Below are positions 11,158-22,101 of a DNA stretch of 64,000 nt, piece by piece. The translations under genes were made by a program, and so were the position numbers. Below the pieces are notes generated by a model. It made no database searches, was not told the DNA's origin, and saw nothing but the letters and a program-made list of their open reading frames with translations. Each line of letters begins with the position of its first letter. The first letter of the stretch is position 1. This DNA is from Adiantum capillus-veneris (Eukaryota; Streptophyta; Polypodiopsida; Polypodiales; Pteridaceae). Location: the NCBI GenBank assembly GCA_014529385.2, contig CM043963.1:63849469-63913468 (forward strand). The letters are read 5' to 3'.

Positions 11158-11899
11158 GATATCGATGGCACTTTTGATGTAATTTTTATGCGAATGTAAT
11201 CAATCATCATATTTATGGAATTCAAGCATCTCTAGTCAGTCAATTCTATTGAGATTTAAAATCTTCTATGGTGTTTTACAAGTCTAATTGTTATTATAAA
11301 TGGGATATTTGATTACCAAGTGAAAGATGAGGCAGTAAGCCATAGACAAAAAAAAAAAAAAAGGATGGACGAAATAAATTGGATACACATGGAAGGAGAA
11401 ATTGCAAGATTAATTGAAAGATCAGTATGAAATCCTTTAAATGTCAAGAACATGGTATTAGTTGGATGATATCAATAGAGAAATGAGTCAACTCTCGAAC
11501 GGAAAAAAGGTTAAAGTTTAGGTAAGAATGGTAAGCGTATTAAGGCTAGATAGAGAGCGAAGTGAAGAAATGATTTTCAAACCTAACAAGAAAAACACAA
11601 TCCGGTCACACCAAAGGAAAAATACCTAGTTGAATAAGATCACACTCACTAATTAAAGTAACCCCCAGTCATTAAGACTTCTTTTTATGATTAAGAATTT
11701 TGAGTCGGCGTTTATATTAAAAAAAAACAAAAAAAGAGAAGTGTATTATTTAAGGTCCATACCAACTTCACTATCCTTTAATCTAAATACCCTAAAGTTA
11801 CTCACCATCTTCAATCATAACTTGATCAAAGATGGAGTCTGTCTATTCTCTAAAGCATGTCCCGAGTTGAGCACAGCTCTTTCTTTTTGTTGGGGAGTT
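11158..11899 (+). other. Element B 3' internal region without clear coding
   Basis: AT-rich, with an A-run at 11347-11362 and many stops in all frames. The last 35 bp carry the polypurine tract TTGGGGAG before the LTR. No protein family is recognised. Confidence 0.5.
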
Positions 11900-12203
11900 T
11901 GTAAGGTCCCTCCCTAAACCCTAGAGCCATTCAGAACTTTTTTCAGCATAGAAAATAATTTAGAAAAAGCAAGACCGACAAAGAAGTCATGCGGACAACA
12001 AGACTTTACTCCAGAATGAAAAGACAAGGATATTTTGGATAAGAAATTACATCATCCCTATATTTTTCCAAAAAGATTAAGATTATTTTTATACTTCTTC
12101 GTGAAGATCCGCGTGGGAACTGATCTAGATCGAGAACTGGGAGAAAAAGGGACTAACTTGATTGAAAGATAAAGTTAAGAGATAAGAAACTAAAAACAAA
12201 ATT

Positions 12204-12353
12204 GGGGTCCAATAGGAATTAAGAAGATAATTGGGGTCCAATAGCATTTGAGAAGAGAAATAGGGTCCGATAGCATTTGAGAAGAGAATTTGGGGTCCAA
12301 TAGGAATTTGAGAAGAGAATTTGGGGTCCAATAGGAATTGAGAAGAGAATTCC
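12204..12353 (+). repeat. Short tandem repeats of about 30 bp upstream of the TATA box
   Basis: GGGTCC(A/G)ATAG followed by A(A/C)TTgAGAAGA occurs five times, starting near 12204, 12233, 12262, 12292 and 12323. The cluster ends directly before the TATA box, the usual place for repeated U3 enhancer-like modules. Confidence 0.85.
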
Positions 12354-12366
12354 GCCCACCATTTCC

Positions 12367-12375
12367 TATATAAAC
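12367..12375 (+). promoter_or_regulatory. TATA box of element B LTR
   Basis: TATATAAAC follows the 30-bp repeats and precedes C/T-rich sequence (ACCCCCTCTCCTTTG), a good plant core promoter context. The corresponding part of the 5' LTR is deleted, so B has no promoter left at its 5' end. Confidence 0.7.
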
Positions 12376-12739
12376 ACCCCCTCTCCTTTGTATTTTTACA
12401 CATATGTTGCTAAGCTACTAGCATACTTACCATGCTCAAGATTATGCTTAAGTAAATCAAGGTTTCGATTAAACCTTGCTCTTGCTCTCTCCCTCTCTTG
12501 AAGGCCAAACCCTCAACTCTCTTCCTCTCTTGAAGGAAAAACCCTTGAGGGTTTTTTGAAGAAGCTCCTCTCTCCTTCCTCTTCACCATAAATCCCTTTC
12601 CTTCCTCCTTGAGCCTCACAGCTCTTCAAGAAGGACTTCAACCCCACTTCCCTCTTGCTTAGAGTAGGTAATCTTCATTTCTCGTAGGATTAATTAATCC
12701 ACGTGTTTTAATACTAGGAAGGTTTATGTACATCATTTT

Positions 12740-13560
12740 ATGTTTAAGCTTTAATGGTAACCTTGGAATTAGGGTTAAGTATTAATGGTAGTTATGCATC
12801 ATTAAATTATGCTTCAAAGGTAGATTTGCACTCGTAAGCTAAGCTTTAATGGTAACTTTGCACATAGATGTAAGCTTTAGTGATTACCTTGCATTTTTAG
12901 GTTTTAAGCTTTAATGGAAACCTTGCAATTAGGGTTAAGTGATAAGAGTATCTACGTATCATAAAGTTAAGCTTCAAAGGTAGATTTGCACTCGTAAGCT
13001 AAGCTTTAATGGTAACTTTTCACATAGATGTAAGCTTTAGTGATTACCTTGCATTTTTAGGTTTTAAGCTTTAATGGAAACCTTGCAATTAGGGTTAAGT
13101 GATAAGAGTATCCACGCATCCTAAAGTTAAGCTTAAAAGGTAGATTTGCACTCGTAAGCTAAGCTTTAATGGTAACTTTGCACTTAGATGTAAGCTTTAG
13201 TGATTACCTTGCATTTTTAGGTTTTAAGCTTTAATGGAAACCTTGCAATTAGGGTTAAGTGATAAGAGTATCTACGTATCATAAAGTTAAGCTTCAAAGG
13301 TAGATTTGCTCTCGTCAGCTAAGCTTTAATGGTAACTTTGCACTTAGATATAAGCTTTCGTGACTACCTTGCATTTTTAGGTTTAGGCTTTAATGGAAAC
13401 CTTGCAATTAGGTTAAGTGCCAAGAGTATCTATACATCATTAGGTTTCAAAGGTAGATTTGCACTCTTAAGCTAAGCATTAATGGTAACTTTGCACTTAG
13501 GTGTAAGCTTTAGTGATTACCTTGTATTTTAGGTTTAAGCTTTAATGGAAAGCTCGAAAA
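12740..13560 (+). repeat. 160-bp tandem array in element B LTR
   Basis: CTCGTAAGCTAAGCTTTAAT recurs at 12831, 12991, 13151 and 13311 (spacing 160), with a shortened fifth unit near 13464. Each unit holds two related sub-blocks built on AGCTTTAATGG and CCTTGCA. Sequence is unrelated to the 152-bp array of A, although the period and place in the LTR are similar. Confidence 0.93.
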
Positions 13561-15360
13561 CCAATAAATTATAGGATCACCTTCTAGCTTCCTAAAATGG
13601 AAAGCTAGGTACCATAAGAAAAGAGTAGTTGTCTAAGCTTGATAGAAGTAGTTCAATTTTTGGTATTGAAGAGTATTTCTAAAGTTTTCAATTTCAAATT
13701 TGTTTGCAAATACGGGATGGGGGAGATAGGGAATAACTTCGCGGAATTGATCTCCGTGTTGTTTGAACCGAAAACTCTACAAGCTTCCATGGAGACGTCC
13801 CATGGATGGTAAAGGATTGCAAAAACCTGGGAATCGACAAAACGGGGATTCAACTTAAAAGAAGTTGGCATTTCCGAAGAAACATTAGCCATCAAATGCC
13901 TATGGCAAAAACTCGCTTGTATTTTCTAAATAAACTTGGCTGGTAGATAATTAATGAACGCAGGAATTAAGGTTGATAAATGAATGAACCTAAAAATTAC
14001 CAACTATGAGTTAAAAAGGAATCTCGAGAGGTGATAGGGATAGCCCATTGCAAACCATAGATTTAACTAGGAGTTTTGAAGATTGTCTTGAAATGACCGG
14101 GAACCAAGATGGATCTTCTTGGGGTCAATTTGATTGAAAGGCGGGCCCATTGAGAGGATTCTCTTGGGGAACTTGTCGGAGATTGGCCCTTTTCGGCTAG
14201 GGCAGTGTAACCAGCAAGTTGTTATACCTAGGCCATTCATGCCCGAGGGATAAGGGATGAATAGGTTTGTTTTATTTTTGCCCGGCCGGGTGAAGTACCC
14301 GCGGTATCTTATTGGAAATCGGCCATAATCCGGGTATGGCCTGATGCCAATGGTTAGACGAGAAGGTTATACTCAGGGAGGATGATGTGAATTTAATTAA
14401 GGAAATTTGTTCGACATGGTTGCTTAAAAAGGAACTGGAAAGGCTAGGAATATAGGGACTATCATGTGCATCTATCACCAGATGGTGCTATACCTCTCGA
14501 AATAAAATGCTTAGGAAGGAATGATTAAATTACTTGATGAGCCTTTCCCAAACACTTAATTCAGGGAAATATTGTGAAGGTGCTGCCATTTTGATGGCTT
14601 GTAACCGATTATCTTAGCCTGAATGGGGAGGTAAGATGAATTGGTTGAAACTAAATGTGTTGCAGGATTAGTTAGGGAACTAGCTACAAGTTAATTATAG
14701 CAGATAAAGGAAAGGAAATGAATTAAAAAGTTTCTAAATAAAGATCTGGTGGGAACAACCAGATGAATTTCCCTGAACGAGGGTATGCAATAGATTGCAT
14801 GCTGCTTGTTGTTTGATGATGTCTGATAGACTACTGTCTTCCTAATTTTGTAGTAGTTAAGTACTACCTCGAGAAGGGATTTTCATGAAATGGTTCTGTG
14901 GGTGGGCGGATCCGGAGGGTCAGATGGACGGATGTTGATTTAAAAATTTTATGTTAAAATTGGGGACGAGCGAGACCAGGTAGGATTGCAAGATCCCTCT
15001 TCTTAGGGAAAAGTGATAATTGGCGTGCGTGCTTGTCAAGAAAAAGGGGTTATCGCCATGAACCAAGGGAGAACAAGAAAGCAAGAGAGATCCTCAAGTT
15101 AAAGATCAAGAGAATCAAGACTAAGGACCACAATTTTGGGTACGAAAATCTATTATAGACAGATTGATTATGAGAAGCGGATAGAATCATTGAATGTAGG
15201 GATGTACCCCCTTGGGTTGGCATTCGAGATAGGTTGGAGTCCTGTCTGAGTGTCGGTCCCAAGTGGGAGGGATACCTACAGATAGATCTACATCATTCCT
15301 TGGAACGGTCTGGAGGACTGAGGGAGGTGAGTAGGGTCGAGTCTGGGTATGGCCCTCACA

Positions 15361-15949
15361 GATTGAGCAAGCTTGAGGAAATGAAGGACATCGAGAGCCA
15401 AGCTCTAATTGCAAAATCATCTGAGGAAGAAATCAAAGCAGCCCAGGAAGAAGATCATGAAGAAACACATAAGAAGATTGTCACAGAAGTGCAGGCAGCA
15501 TTACAAAAAAATCAATTACAAGAATCCATTGGCATGAAGGTTCGGATTGGTGGACTTCATCCGCCATGGTGCATAGAGGAGGATACCCTTGAAGGTGCAA
15601 TCACCAAGCTTAACGACATTCTCCAACCAATAACTATCAAGCCAGAAACCATCTCTTGGATCAACGACACACGTAGAAGTGTGCCACCCAAGCATTGTAT
15701 CCTTACTTTCAAGGATAGAGAAGAGCGACTAAAGCTACTATGTCAGTCTTACCTCCTGAAGGGAACAAAGCTTTAGATCTCCAAAGAGTTGACCCCAAAT
15801 CAACTCAAGGTCAAAGAAAGTGAACTCACAAAGATGCATGAAGCTCGCAAACAAGGCAAATGGGCAGTCTACCAAGGTGGTAAAGCCATCATCCAGGAGT
15901 TTCGAACTCCTAAACCGGGCCCCCTTCGATTGGAGCCCCCCTAGGTTTC
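15361..15949 (+). pseudogene. LINE ORF1-like protein fragment, 5'-truncated
   Basis: Reading continues out of the LTR of B into a frame with a charged helix (KLEEMKDIESQALIAKSSEE), an RRM-like segment beginning KVRIGGLHPPW and ending CILTFKDREERLKLL, then one in-frame TAG at 15774 and a C-terminal block ELTPNQLKVKESEL / ARKQGKWAVYQGGKAII. The last block matches the conserved ending of LINE ORF1-type RNA-binding proteins. The N terminus was cut off by insertion of B. A host RRM gene fragment is an alternative. Confidence 0.45.
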
Positions 15950-16094
15950 ATCCCTCATCTTCCTTTTCATTTTCATTACCCTTTTGATGGACCCTCAGTC
16001 CTTAACTGATATGTATCCATGCTTCATTGGCAAGCAACCGTTGTAATGTTTTCTCATCAAGTCCCATAGGTCATATCTGACCTCCACGGATGAT

Positions 16095-16138
16095 AATACA
16101 ATCTCTCTCTCTCTATCTCTCTCTCTCTCTCTCTCTCA

Positions 16139-16177
<39 letters not shown>

Positions 16178-16178
16178 C
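16095..16178 (+). repeat. Compound microsatellite (CT)n(CA)n
   Basis: A CT run (about 16095-16138, with one imperfection) passes directly into a CA run ending at 16177. It ends the LINE-like fragment's 3' region. Confidence 0.95.
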
Positions 16179-16770
16179 CATGTACCTAAAAAACACTTCA
16201 ATAAACTTGAAATGAATTTAACTTGAAGCTAAACCAATCTGCTCTTCTATTTGTTTTGAAAGACACTCACAACTGCATCTTTTTTGGAATAAGATACAAC
16301 TTTCAGTATAGCTTCTCAATCTTATGATGTGGAAAATATGGACATTTATGATAGTGTCTTATGTTGCTTTTAATAGCACATGAAGTTTTATTGGTGTTAT
16401 ACTATACATAGTGAAATTTCAACCTTTGTTTGCTTCAGAGAACCAAGCAAAAAAATTCAAGCACAATGTAGCCTGATGTTGTGATCAAAGGAAAAAGTGC
16501 ATTCCAATCGAGGTTAATAAAACATCTATGAGCTCCCTTACCAAGGAATGAAAAAGAATTGTAGGTAATGGACATGCTTTCGTTGTTGAATCATCCTTTC
16601 CAATGACCAAACAATAATCTCATTGCGAGCATCCGTTTTTATGTGTTATCCATTTATCACAAATGGAGACTCCCTTTGTAAGCTCGATGGATCCTCCATA
16701 TGTTGTTTTGCAAGGGGTCTCGGTACAATCTAAGCCCACAAATGATAGCTTTACCTTTCCAATTTTAGCT
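16179..16770. other. Unassigned AT-rich stretch
   Basis: No ORF, repeat or known motif is visible to me. It lies between the microsatellite and the point where similarity to copia element C begins. Confidence 0.5.
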
Positions 16771-18503
16771 CATATTTACATGATGTACTTGATGAGGAAA
16801 GGGTTGCGAATGAGCAGGTTAGAGGTATGCCTAAATGGCTAGTGCATATTTTGCGTGATAGTAAATTGGATGCACCTTTGTCTAGTCGTACTCATTCAAG
16901 TTATTGCCATGCATCTTATGCATCAGATTGCTATGCTGTGGCTGTGTCTAGCTTACATGATGTTGAGGAAACCTCTGTCTTTTGATGAAACACAGAATTT
17001 AGAAAATTGGATGGCTACCAGGAAATCATAATATGATGCACTTATAGAAAATGACACATAGACTTTGTGTGATTTTCCTCCTGGAAAAAAGGCCATTGTT
17101 GGTACAAAGTGGGTTTACAAGTTGAAACGCAAGTCGGATAGTGAGATTGATCGCTATAAGGCTCGACTTCTTGCAAAAGGTTATGCACAACAAAAAGGCA
17201 TAGATTATGAAGAGACTTTTGCTCCACTTGTCATATGAATACTGTGAATTTTCTATGTGCATTGGCAGCTCATTTTGGTTGGGATGTACATCATTCAGAC
17301 ATTGTTACTACTTTCTTGAATGGTGACATATTTGAGGAAGTTTATGTAGCACAGCCTTGTGGTTTTGTCATTAAAGGGTAGGAAGATAAATTGTGCAAAT
17401 GTAAAAAAGCTTTGTATGGGTTGAAGCAATCTCCTCATGCATGGTATGAGAAGGCTGACACTCATTTGGTCAAATGAGGCTTTTGTAACGGTCCAATAGA
17501 AAGCACATTGTATGTAAAGCATGAGGGTGATGTACTTCTCATTGTTGTTCTGTATGTGGATGATTTGCTGATCACTGGACCAAATGAGAGACGTATTGCT
17601 GAATTTAAGGCTAATTTGAATGCTACTTTCAATATGAAAGACCTGGGGATGTTGCATCATTACTTGGGTATACAGTTTAAGCAGTGTGATGATGGTATTG
17701 CCTTGTGTTAGACAAGTTAGATCGAGACATTGCTATGTAAGTTTGGACTTGAGGATTGCAAACCTATTTCCACTCTTATGGAAACAAGTTGAAATTGAGT
17801 CTTCATGATGTTGGTTATCCTACCAATGTCACTCTTTACCAAACTGTTGTTGGCTGCCTCATTTATGTATGCAACACGGGGTTGGATATTCAATTTGTTG
17901 TCTCACAGGTCAACAGATTCATGCATAGCCTAGGGTCTAAGCATTGGTAGACTGTCAAGAAGATTTTTTGCTCGCTACTTGAGTGCCACTTTAGATTTTG
18001 GCTTGTTTTATCCCAAGGGGGGATTATTTTTGCCAAACTTACATGCTTTTTCAAACTCAGATTGGGCTGTATGTTTTGACACAAGAGTTTCCACAAGCGG
18101 TTTTTGTTTCATGCTTGGTAGCTAATTCATATCATGGTTGAGCAAGAAGCAACCTACTATGGCCACTTCGAGTTGTGAGGCTGAGTACATGGCAATCTCC
18201 ATAGCTAGTGTATGGCTCATATGCCTTATGGATTATTTGGGTGTTGGACAAGACACTGCCAACACTATCTACACTGACTGTCAGAGAGCATTGGCAGTTG
18301 TGAGGATCCCAGTTTTTCATGCTCACACAAAGCACATTGAGGTGCATTACCACTATGTCAAGGAGAGGCTCTCAGTAGGAGAGATCAACTTGGCTTACGT
18401 GTCAACACATGACAACCTTGCAGATCTTTTCACAAAGGCATTGTCTCATGAGAAGCTTGAAGCTTTCCACAAAGCTTTGGGCTTACTCCCCTTTGTAGAC
18501 TGA
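16771..18503 (+). pseudogene. Copia RT-RNase H remnant
   Basis: 17508-17711 keeps the RT catalytic block (VVLYVDDLLITGPNERR) and the LGMLHHYLGIQF motif of plant copia RT_2. 18138-18503 is an open RNase H segment: ATSSCEAEY, IYTDCQRAL (active-site Asp), KHIEVHYHYVKE and the terminal NLADLFTKAL. Stops near 16983, 17238, 17382, 17476, 17710 and 17949 interrupt the rest. It is the same protein as at 34232-36069, and aligns with it throughout. Confidence 0.9.
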
Positions 18504-18579
18504 TCATGACCTCAGGGCATGGCACTTCCCTATACTCTATGTGCCAACTCTCATTCACCGCACTGCTCCCAGGGGGATT

Positions 18580-18807
18580 TGCTACCATATACATGTGGTA
18601 GTGATGTCTGTGACCACACTTAGGACCTCCAAGGCATTTTTCCCCTCACAAGGAGGTTTCCCCCCCATGCATTGTATATCCGCCCATCACTCTAGGGCTA
18701 ACTGATCTTTCCATTGCACACTAAGTAAAACACTCTGTGTTGTGTGCCTTGATCTTCCTTCGTCTTCTCCAAGCTGTGTGTGTTTTCCTGCAACCCTAAT
18801 TCCAACA
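18580..18807 (+). repeat. 3' LTR of the old copia copy (228 bp)
   Basis: Starts TGCTACCATATACATG after a CCCAGGGGGATT polypurine tract and ends TCCAACA. It matches 36145-36372 and 21547-21734. Confidence 0.9.
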
Positions 18808-19375
18808 ATAATAATGATATGTCTCTTTTAAAAAATAAAGTTAGCTCAACATCTAGTAAAAAAAAGAATCCAATGATTAGCTGCCTCTAGTTTATGGCAA
18901 CTATACTATTGAGTAGTTTAGATGAGTAAAATCTAGAAACAATCAACAATAAATAACTCAGATGTATAAAATAATCAACAATTAATAAGAGGCTATATGG
19001 GGTGACTAGGGAGTAATTCTAATTAAAATTTCACCATCCAATGTGCATACTACTTATATGAGTATGATCTCTAGGAACCTATGGATCAAGAGAGTGCTTT
19101 CTACTCTTTCTAAGCTATATTAGACTTGTAATCTAAAGAACTTGAAATAAAAAAATTTGAAATGAGGTCACGATTAATGGGTTAATGAGAGGTTGTTAGT
19201 TAAGAATGGAAAATAAATCATATAGCTGAAAGGAAGAAATAATTTGCTTATAAATTTAGGCCGTTAGTTAAGAATGGAAAACAAATTATATAGTTGAAAG
19301 GAAGAAATAATTTGCTTATAAAATTAGGTAAATCAAATTCATAGTAAGAAGATGAAAAGGAAATTGTTACTTTTA
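18808..19375. other. AT-rich stretch with a 68-bp tandem duplication
   Basis: No coding signal. TTAGTTAAGAATGGAAAA(T/C)AAAT starts at 19196 and 19264, giving two adjacent 68-bp units to about 19331 that differ by a few bases. Confidence 0.7.
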
Positions 19376-20165
19376 GTATGTGTCATCTTTCAAGGTTTTT
19401 ACCTCATGGGGGAATATGGTCCCTTGTGTCAAAAATACCTCTTATCCGATCAAGGGAGTTGGAAAGATTGTCCTAGCTATTTCGAATGGCAGTTCTTTCA
19501 TATGTGTTAATACACTTTACGCACTAGGGATAAAAAATAACCTTTTGATTGTATGTACACTTGCAAAACTTAAACTTATTACCATATTTGAGGATGATAG
19601 ATGTATGATTCATAATCTCACTTCTGGTGATGAAATTGTTGCATTAGGATATTGTGTTGTGCACTGTATAAGCTCACTTTGTATGATAAGTATGGGCAAA
19701 ATTTTGCAAATGTGTTTGTGGATTCAAAGGCTATTTCAGATGCAAAATGTTGGCATGCATGTCTTGGGCATCTAATTTTGCCAGTTTGTTGTGTTTGTAG
19801 AAATCTGATACGGTTGCTTCTTTGCCACCTCTTGAAGCGCCTTCTAATCATGTTTGTGAAGGATGTATTTTGGGTAAGACATAGAGTTCAAAGTTTCCAC
19901 GAATTGGTTTAGTGAGGGTTACATGTAGGTTACAACTTGTGCATAGTGATATTTGTGGGCCTATGAAAACTCCATTCTTGGGTAAATATATGTACTTTGT
20001 GACTTTCATTGATGATTACTCCAAGCATGCGTGGGTGTATCTACTTAAAAGATAAGTCTGAAGTATTCATGTGCTTCAAGAATATTTTGGTTATGGCTAG
20101 AAATGTCTCAAAATGTAGTATGGACACCCTCTGCTTTGATCAAGGGTGGTAGTATATGTCTCAAC
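19376..20165 (+). pseudogene. Copia family C fragment: protease end and integrase
   Basis: Aligns with 32936-33720 of element C. Visible are VGKIVLAISNGSSFICV (downstream part of the protease), the GAG_pre-integrase pair (KCWHACLGHL, then CEGCILG in shifted frames near 19855) and the start of the rve core (DICGPM near 19950, VTFIDDYSKH near 20005). Frameshifts near 19560, 19660 and 20050. It lacks LTRs and stops abruptly, so it is a truncated third copy. Confidence 0.85.
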
Positions 20166-20775
20166 AACTACAAGCCAACCGAGTCATATGGTGCACACTC
20201 TATAGGTAGTGATCACTCAAATGTGGGATGTTCTCGATCTCACCTGCTGAATGCTAGTAAAGATTCCAAGATGATAATTACATGCATCACATCTTTTGAA
20301 GACATAGAGGCATCAGAGCACCCTTGTCAAGTGTTTTCTCGAAGGTACTTATGACATTGCTTGGAACCTGTCAAAAGTGCAATTGATTCATTAGAGAATA
20401 GCCTCTTAAGTAGGCTTAGTGCTTTACATAAATTGTCTAGAGAAGTTGCACCCTCTTGGTATTGGCCCATCTCATCTTTCCTAGGTGTCTAGAGGGATTT
20501 CCCATACGAGCCACAAGTTTGGCTTACCCCAACAATCGCCCACTTAAGCCAATCTTGGGGATTTACAAAGACTTCATGTGTTTTGTTTCATGTATTCGTG
20601 TCATGGTAGCATGACTCATCTACTTGATACATCATGGCAACTCAATTCGATTCATCATTATGATTCAATATTTTGGAAATGTCTCTCGCATGTAGATTTA
20701 ATCTTCTATAGATCACTCTAGGATACAATCTTCATTTCTCAGGCTTCCACATTCAGGTGCTTTGCACATCCAATT
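20166..20775 (+). pseudogene. Stretch containing a fragment related to the F ORF
   Basis: 20250-20350 is clearly similar at DNA level to the reverse complement of 52560-52660: both encode an EDIEA-EHP-QVF-like block (here SFEDIEASEHPCQVF). This is a second copy of part of the F-family protein, in plus orientation. 20351-20775 shows no further motif I recognise. Confidence 0.6.
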
Positions 20776-21546
20776 ATGTGTTTGTTTTGTCAACAGGGTA
20801 GGGAATTTCTGTTTGGATTTTGTAGTTACATCAAAATCTTCCACTCGGGTTCAACTAACATCTCTGTAACTATGGTCCTTTGTGTTGACCCTCATTGTTA
20901 TGCCTTTATGTCTCAAGTAGAGGTGATCATAGCCCCAATATTGAACCATTTTGAGTTGATGCATCAATGGTCGCCCCAAAATAATCTTAAAGTTGTTTCT
21001 TTTTCCAAAGTCTACTATGGCAAAAGCATGCTCATACTCAATTCCACAAGGGGGACACGGTGATATGTTCAATCCGCTACGCAAAGGTCTTTCCACAAAC
21101 TCGTCTAGGAGTTGCAATTCCATACTTGTCTTGTTGAGAGCTAGTCTTCTCCACCTCCTAAATTTCCTTTGTAGTGATGGCTACCCTGACCCCACTGTGT
21201 AGTATGGCTATTGTTTTCACTCCTTTGTACTCTAGTGGTAGGGTGGTGTTTCCTTTGTCCCCTTCACAATAATTATTAGGTTGGAGTTTTATCCACATTC
21301 TCATTTGCAAGAACATCTTGCGGAGGGTTTTCAACCCTGGCTTTCCCAAGTTTTTGCCATTTCACCCCATAAATGTAGTCTAATCTTTAGAAGGTCTACG
21401 AGAGTAATGGTGTATTTTCTAGGAGATGACATCAATTCATGGAGGCTTTTTGTGTCCATAATCTACGAAACTAGACTCCATTGAGATGGCACAATCTTCA
21501 CGTCAAATTTTTTCTTGTGGTCCCCTACAAAAGAAGGTAAAATCCT
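20776..21546 (-). pseudogene. Element T' retropepsin segment (Tat-like), left part
   Basis: The minus strand aligns with the protease of G at 63420-63960. It contains the flap and C-terminal part (HAFAIVDFGKRNNFKIILGRPLMHQL; the family has ILGRPFM) and a degraded active site, HSGVRVAITT, where G has LDSGAGIVIAT. Upstream NTTLPLEYKGVKTIA also matches G. The catalytic Asp is replaced by His. The element continues on the far side of copia C at 36373. Confidence 0.8.
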
Positions 21547-21734
21547 TGTTACCATATACATGTGGTAGTGATGTGTGTGAACACACTAGGACCGTTGGGG
21601 CATTTATACGCCCATAACTCTAGGGCAATCTATCTTTCCATTGCACACTAAGTAACACACTCTCTATTGTGTGCCTTGAGCTTCCTTCGTCTTCTCCAAG
21701 CTGTGTGTGTTTCTTTGCAACCCTAATTCCAACA
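21547..21734 (+). repeat. 5' LTR of copia C (188 bp, internally deleted)
   Basis: TGTTACCATATACATG to TCCAACA. It matches the 228-bp 3' LTR except for a loss of about 40 bp between CATTTATACG and CCATAACTC, the region that holds the TATA box in the 3' copy. Confidence 0.92.
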
Positions 21735-21736
21735 AT

Positions 21737-21748
21737 TGGTATCAGAGC
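21737..21748 (+). other. Primer-binding site of copia C (tRNA-Met initiator type)
   Basis: TGGTATCAGAGC two bases after the LTR end. Confidence 0.95.
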
Positions 21749-22009
21749 AGGTTACATCCTCTCGGGCTTAGTCGCCAGCTGCTCCAACACACGCTTGCTC
21801 ACTTTCTCCGATTAAAGTGAGGTTTGGCGAGCGTTCGCATTTCGGCCTCCATTTCCACTACAAGCAGGTCTACACAAGCAATTTCGTCATTTTGTGTAGA
21901 ATTTCTATCAGTGCTATTTTTTGCATAATAGGTGCCTTACAGTCTTCTACGGTTTGTGCTATATAGCACGTGTTGTTCCGTAGGTTTCACATCAGGTGCA
22001 ACATTTACC

Positions 22010-22101
22010 ATGGCTGACAATAACACAGATGTCTTCAAGATGTTTGCTGCCAAGGACAGGTTGGATGGGGACAATTACCCTATGTGGGCTTATATGATGC
22101 A
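22010..22101 (+). pseudogene. Copia C gag, first part
   Basis: The ATG at 22010 in a CCATGG context opens MADNNTDVFKMFAAKDRLDG, with DNYPMWAYMMH following, the classic start of plant copia gag (a DUF4219/UBN2-type N terminus with the YxxW motif). The frame is cut after 30 codons by the LTR of E; it resumes at 31683. Confidence 0.9.

Larger units (their letters stand above)
6815..15360 (+). mobile_element. Element B: decayed giant-LTR chromovirus
   Basis: 6815-8292 and 13896-15360 are two copies of the same sequence, both ending GGCCCTCACA; the first is followed by a tRNA-Met primer-binding site, the second by unrelated DNA. The 3' LTR starts TGTAAGG at 11900 after a TTGTTGGGGAG tract and is 3,461 bp long. 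The 5' LTR has lost its first 1,996 bp at the junction with element A. Internal gag and integrase remnants are chromovirus-like. No target duplication can be tested because the left end is gone; the right flank is GATTG. Confidence 0.88.
11900..15360 (+). repeat. Element B 3' LTR (3,461 bp)
   Basis: Starts TGTAAGGTCC at 11900 after the polypurine tract and ends CTCACA at 15360. It contains a cluster of 30-bp repeats, a TATA box, a CT-rich leader with TCTTGAAGG repeats (12490-12640) and a 160-bp array. The last 1,465 bp are shared with the 5' LTR remnant. Confidence 0.88.
16771..18807 (+). mobile_element. Copia family C, old 5'-truncated copy
   Basis: Nucleotide similarity to element C starts at GATGTACTTGATGAGG (compare 34350) and runs through RT, RNase H and a complete 3' LTR at 18580-18807. 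Many stops and indels make it much older than copy C at 21547-36372. The 3' flank is ATAAT; the 5' end is missing. Confidence 0.9.
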
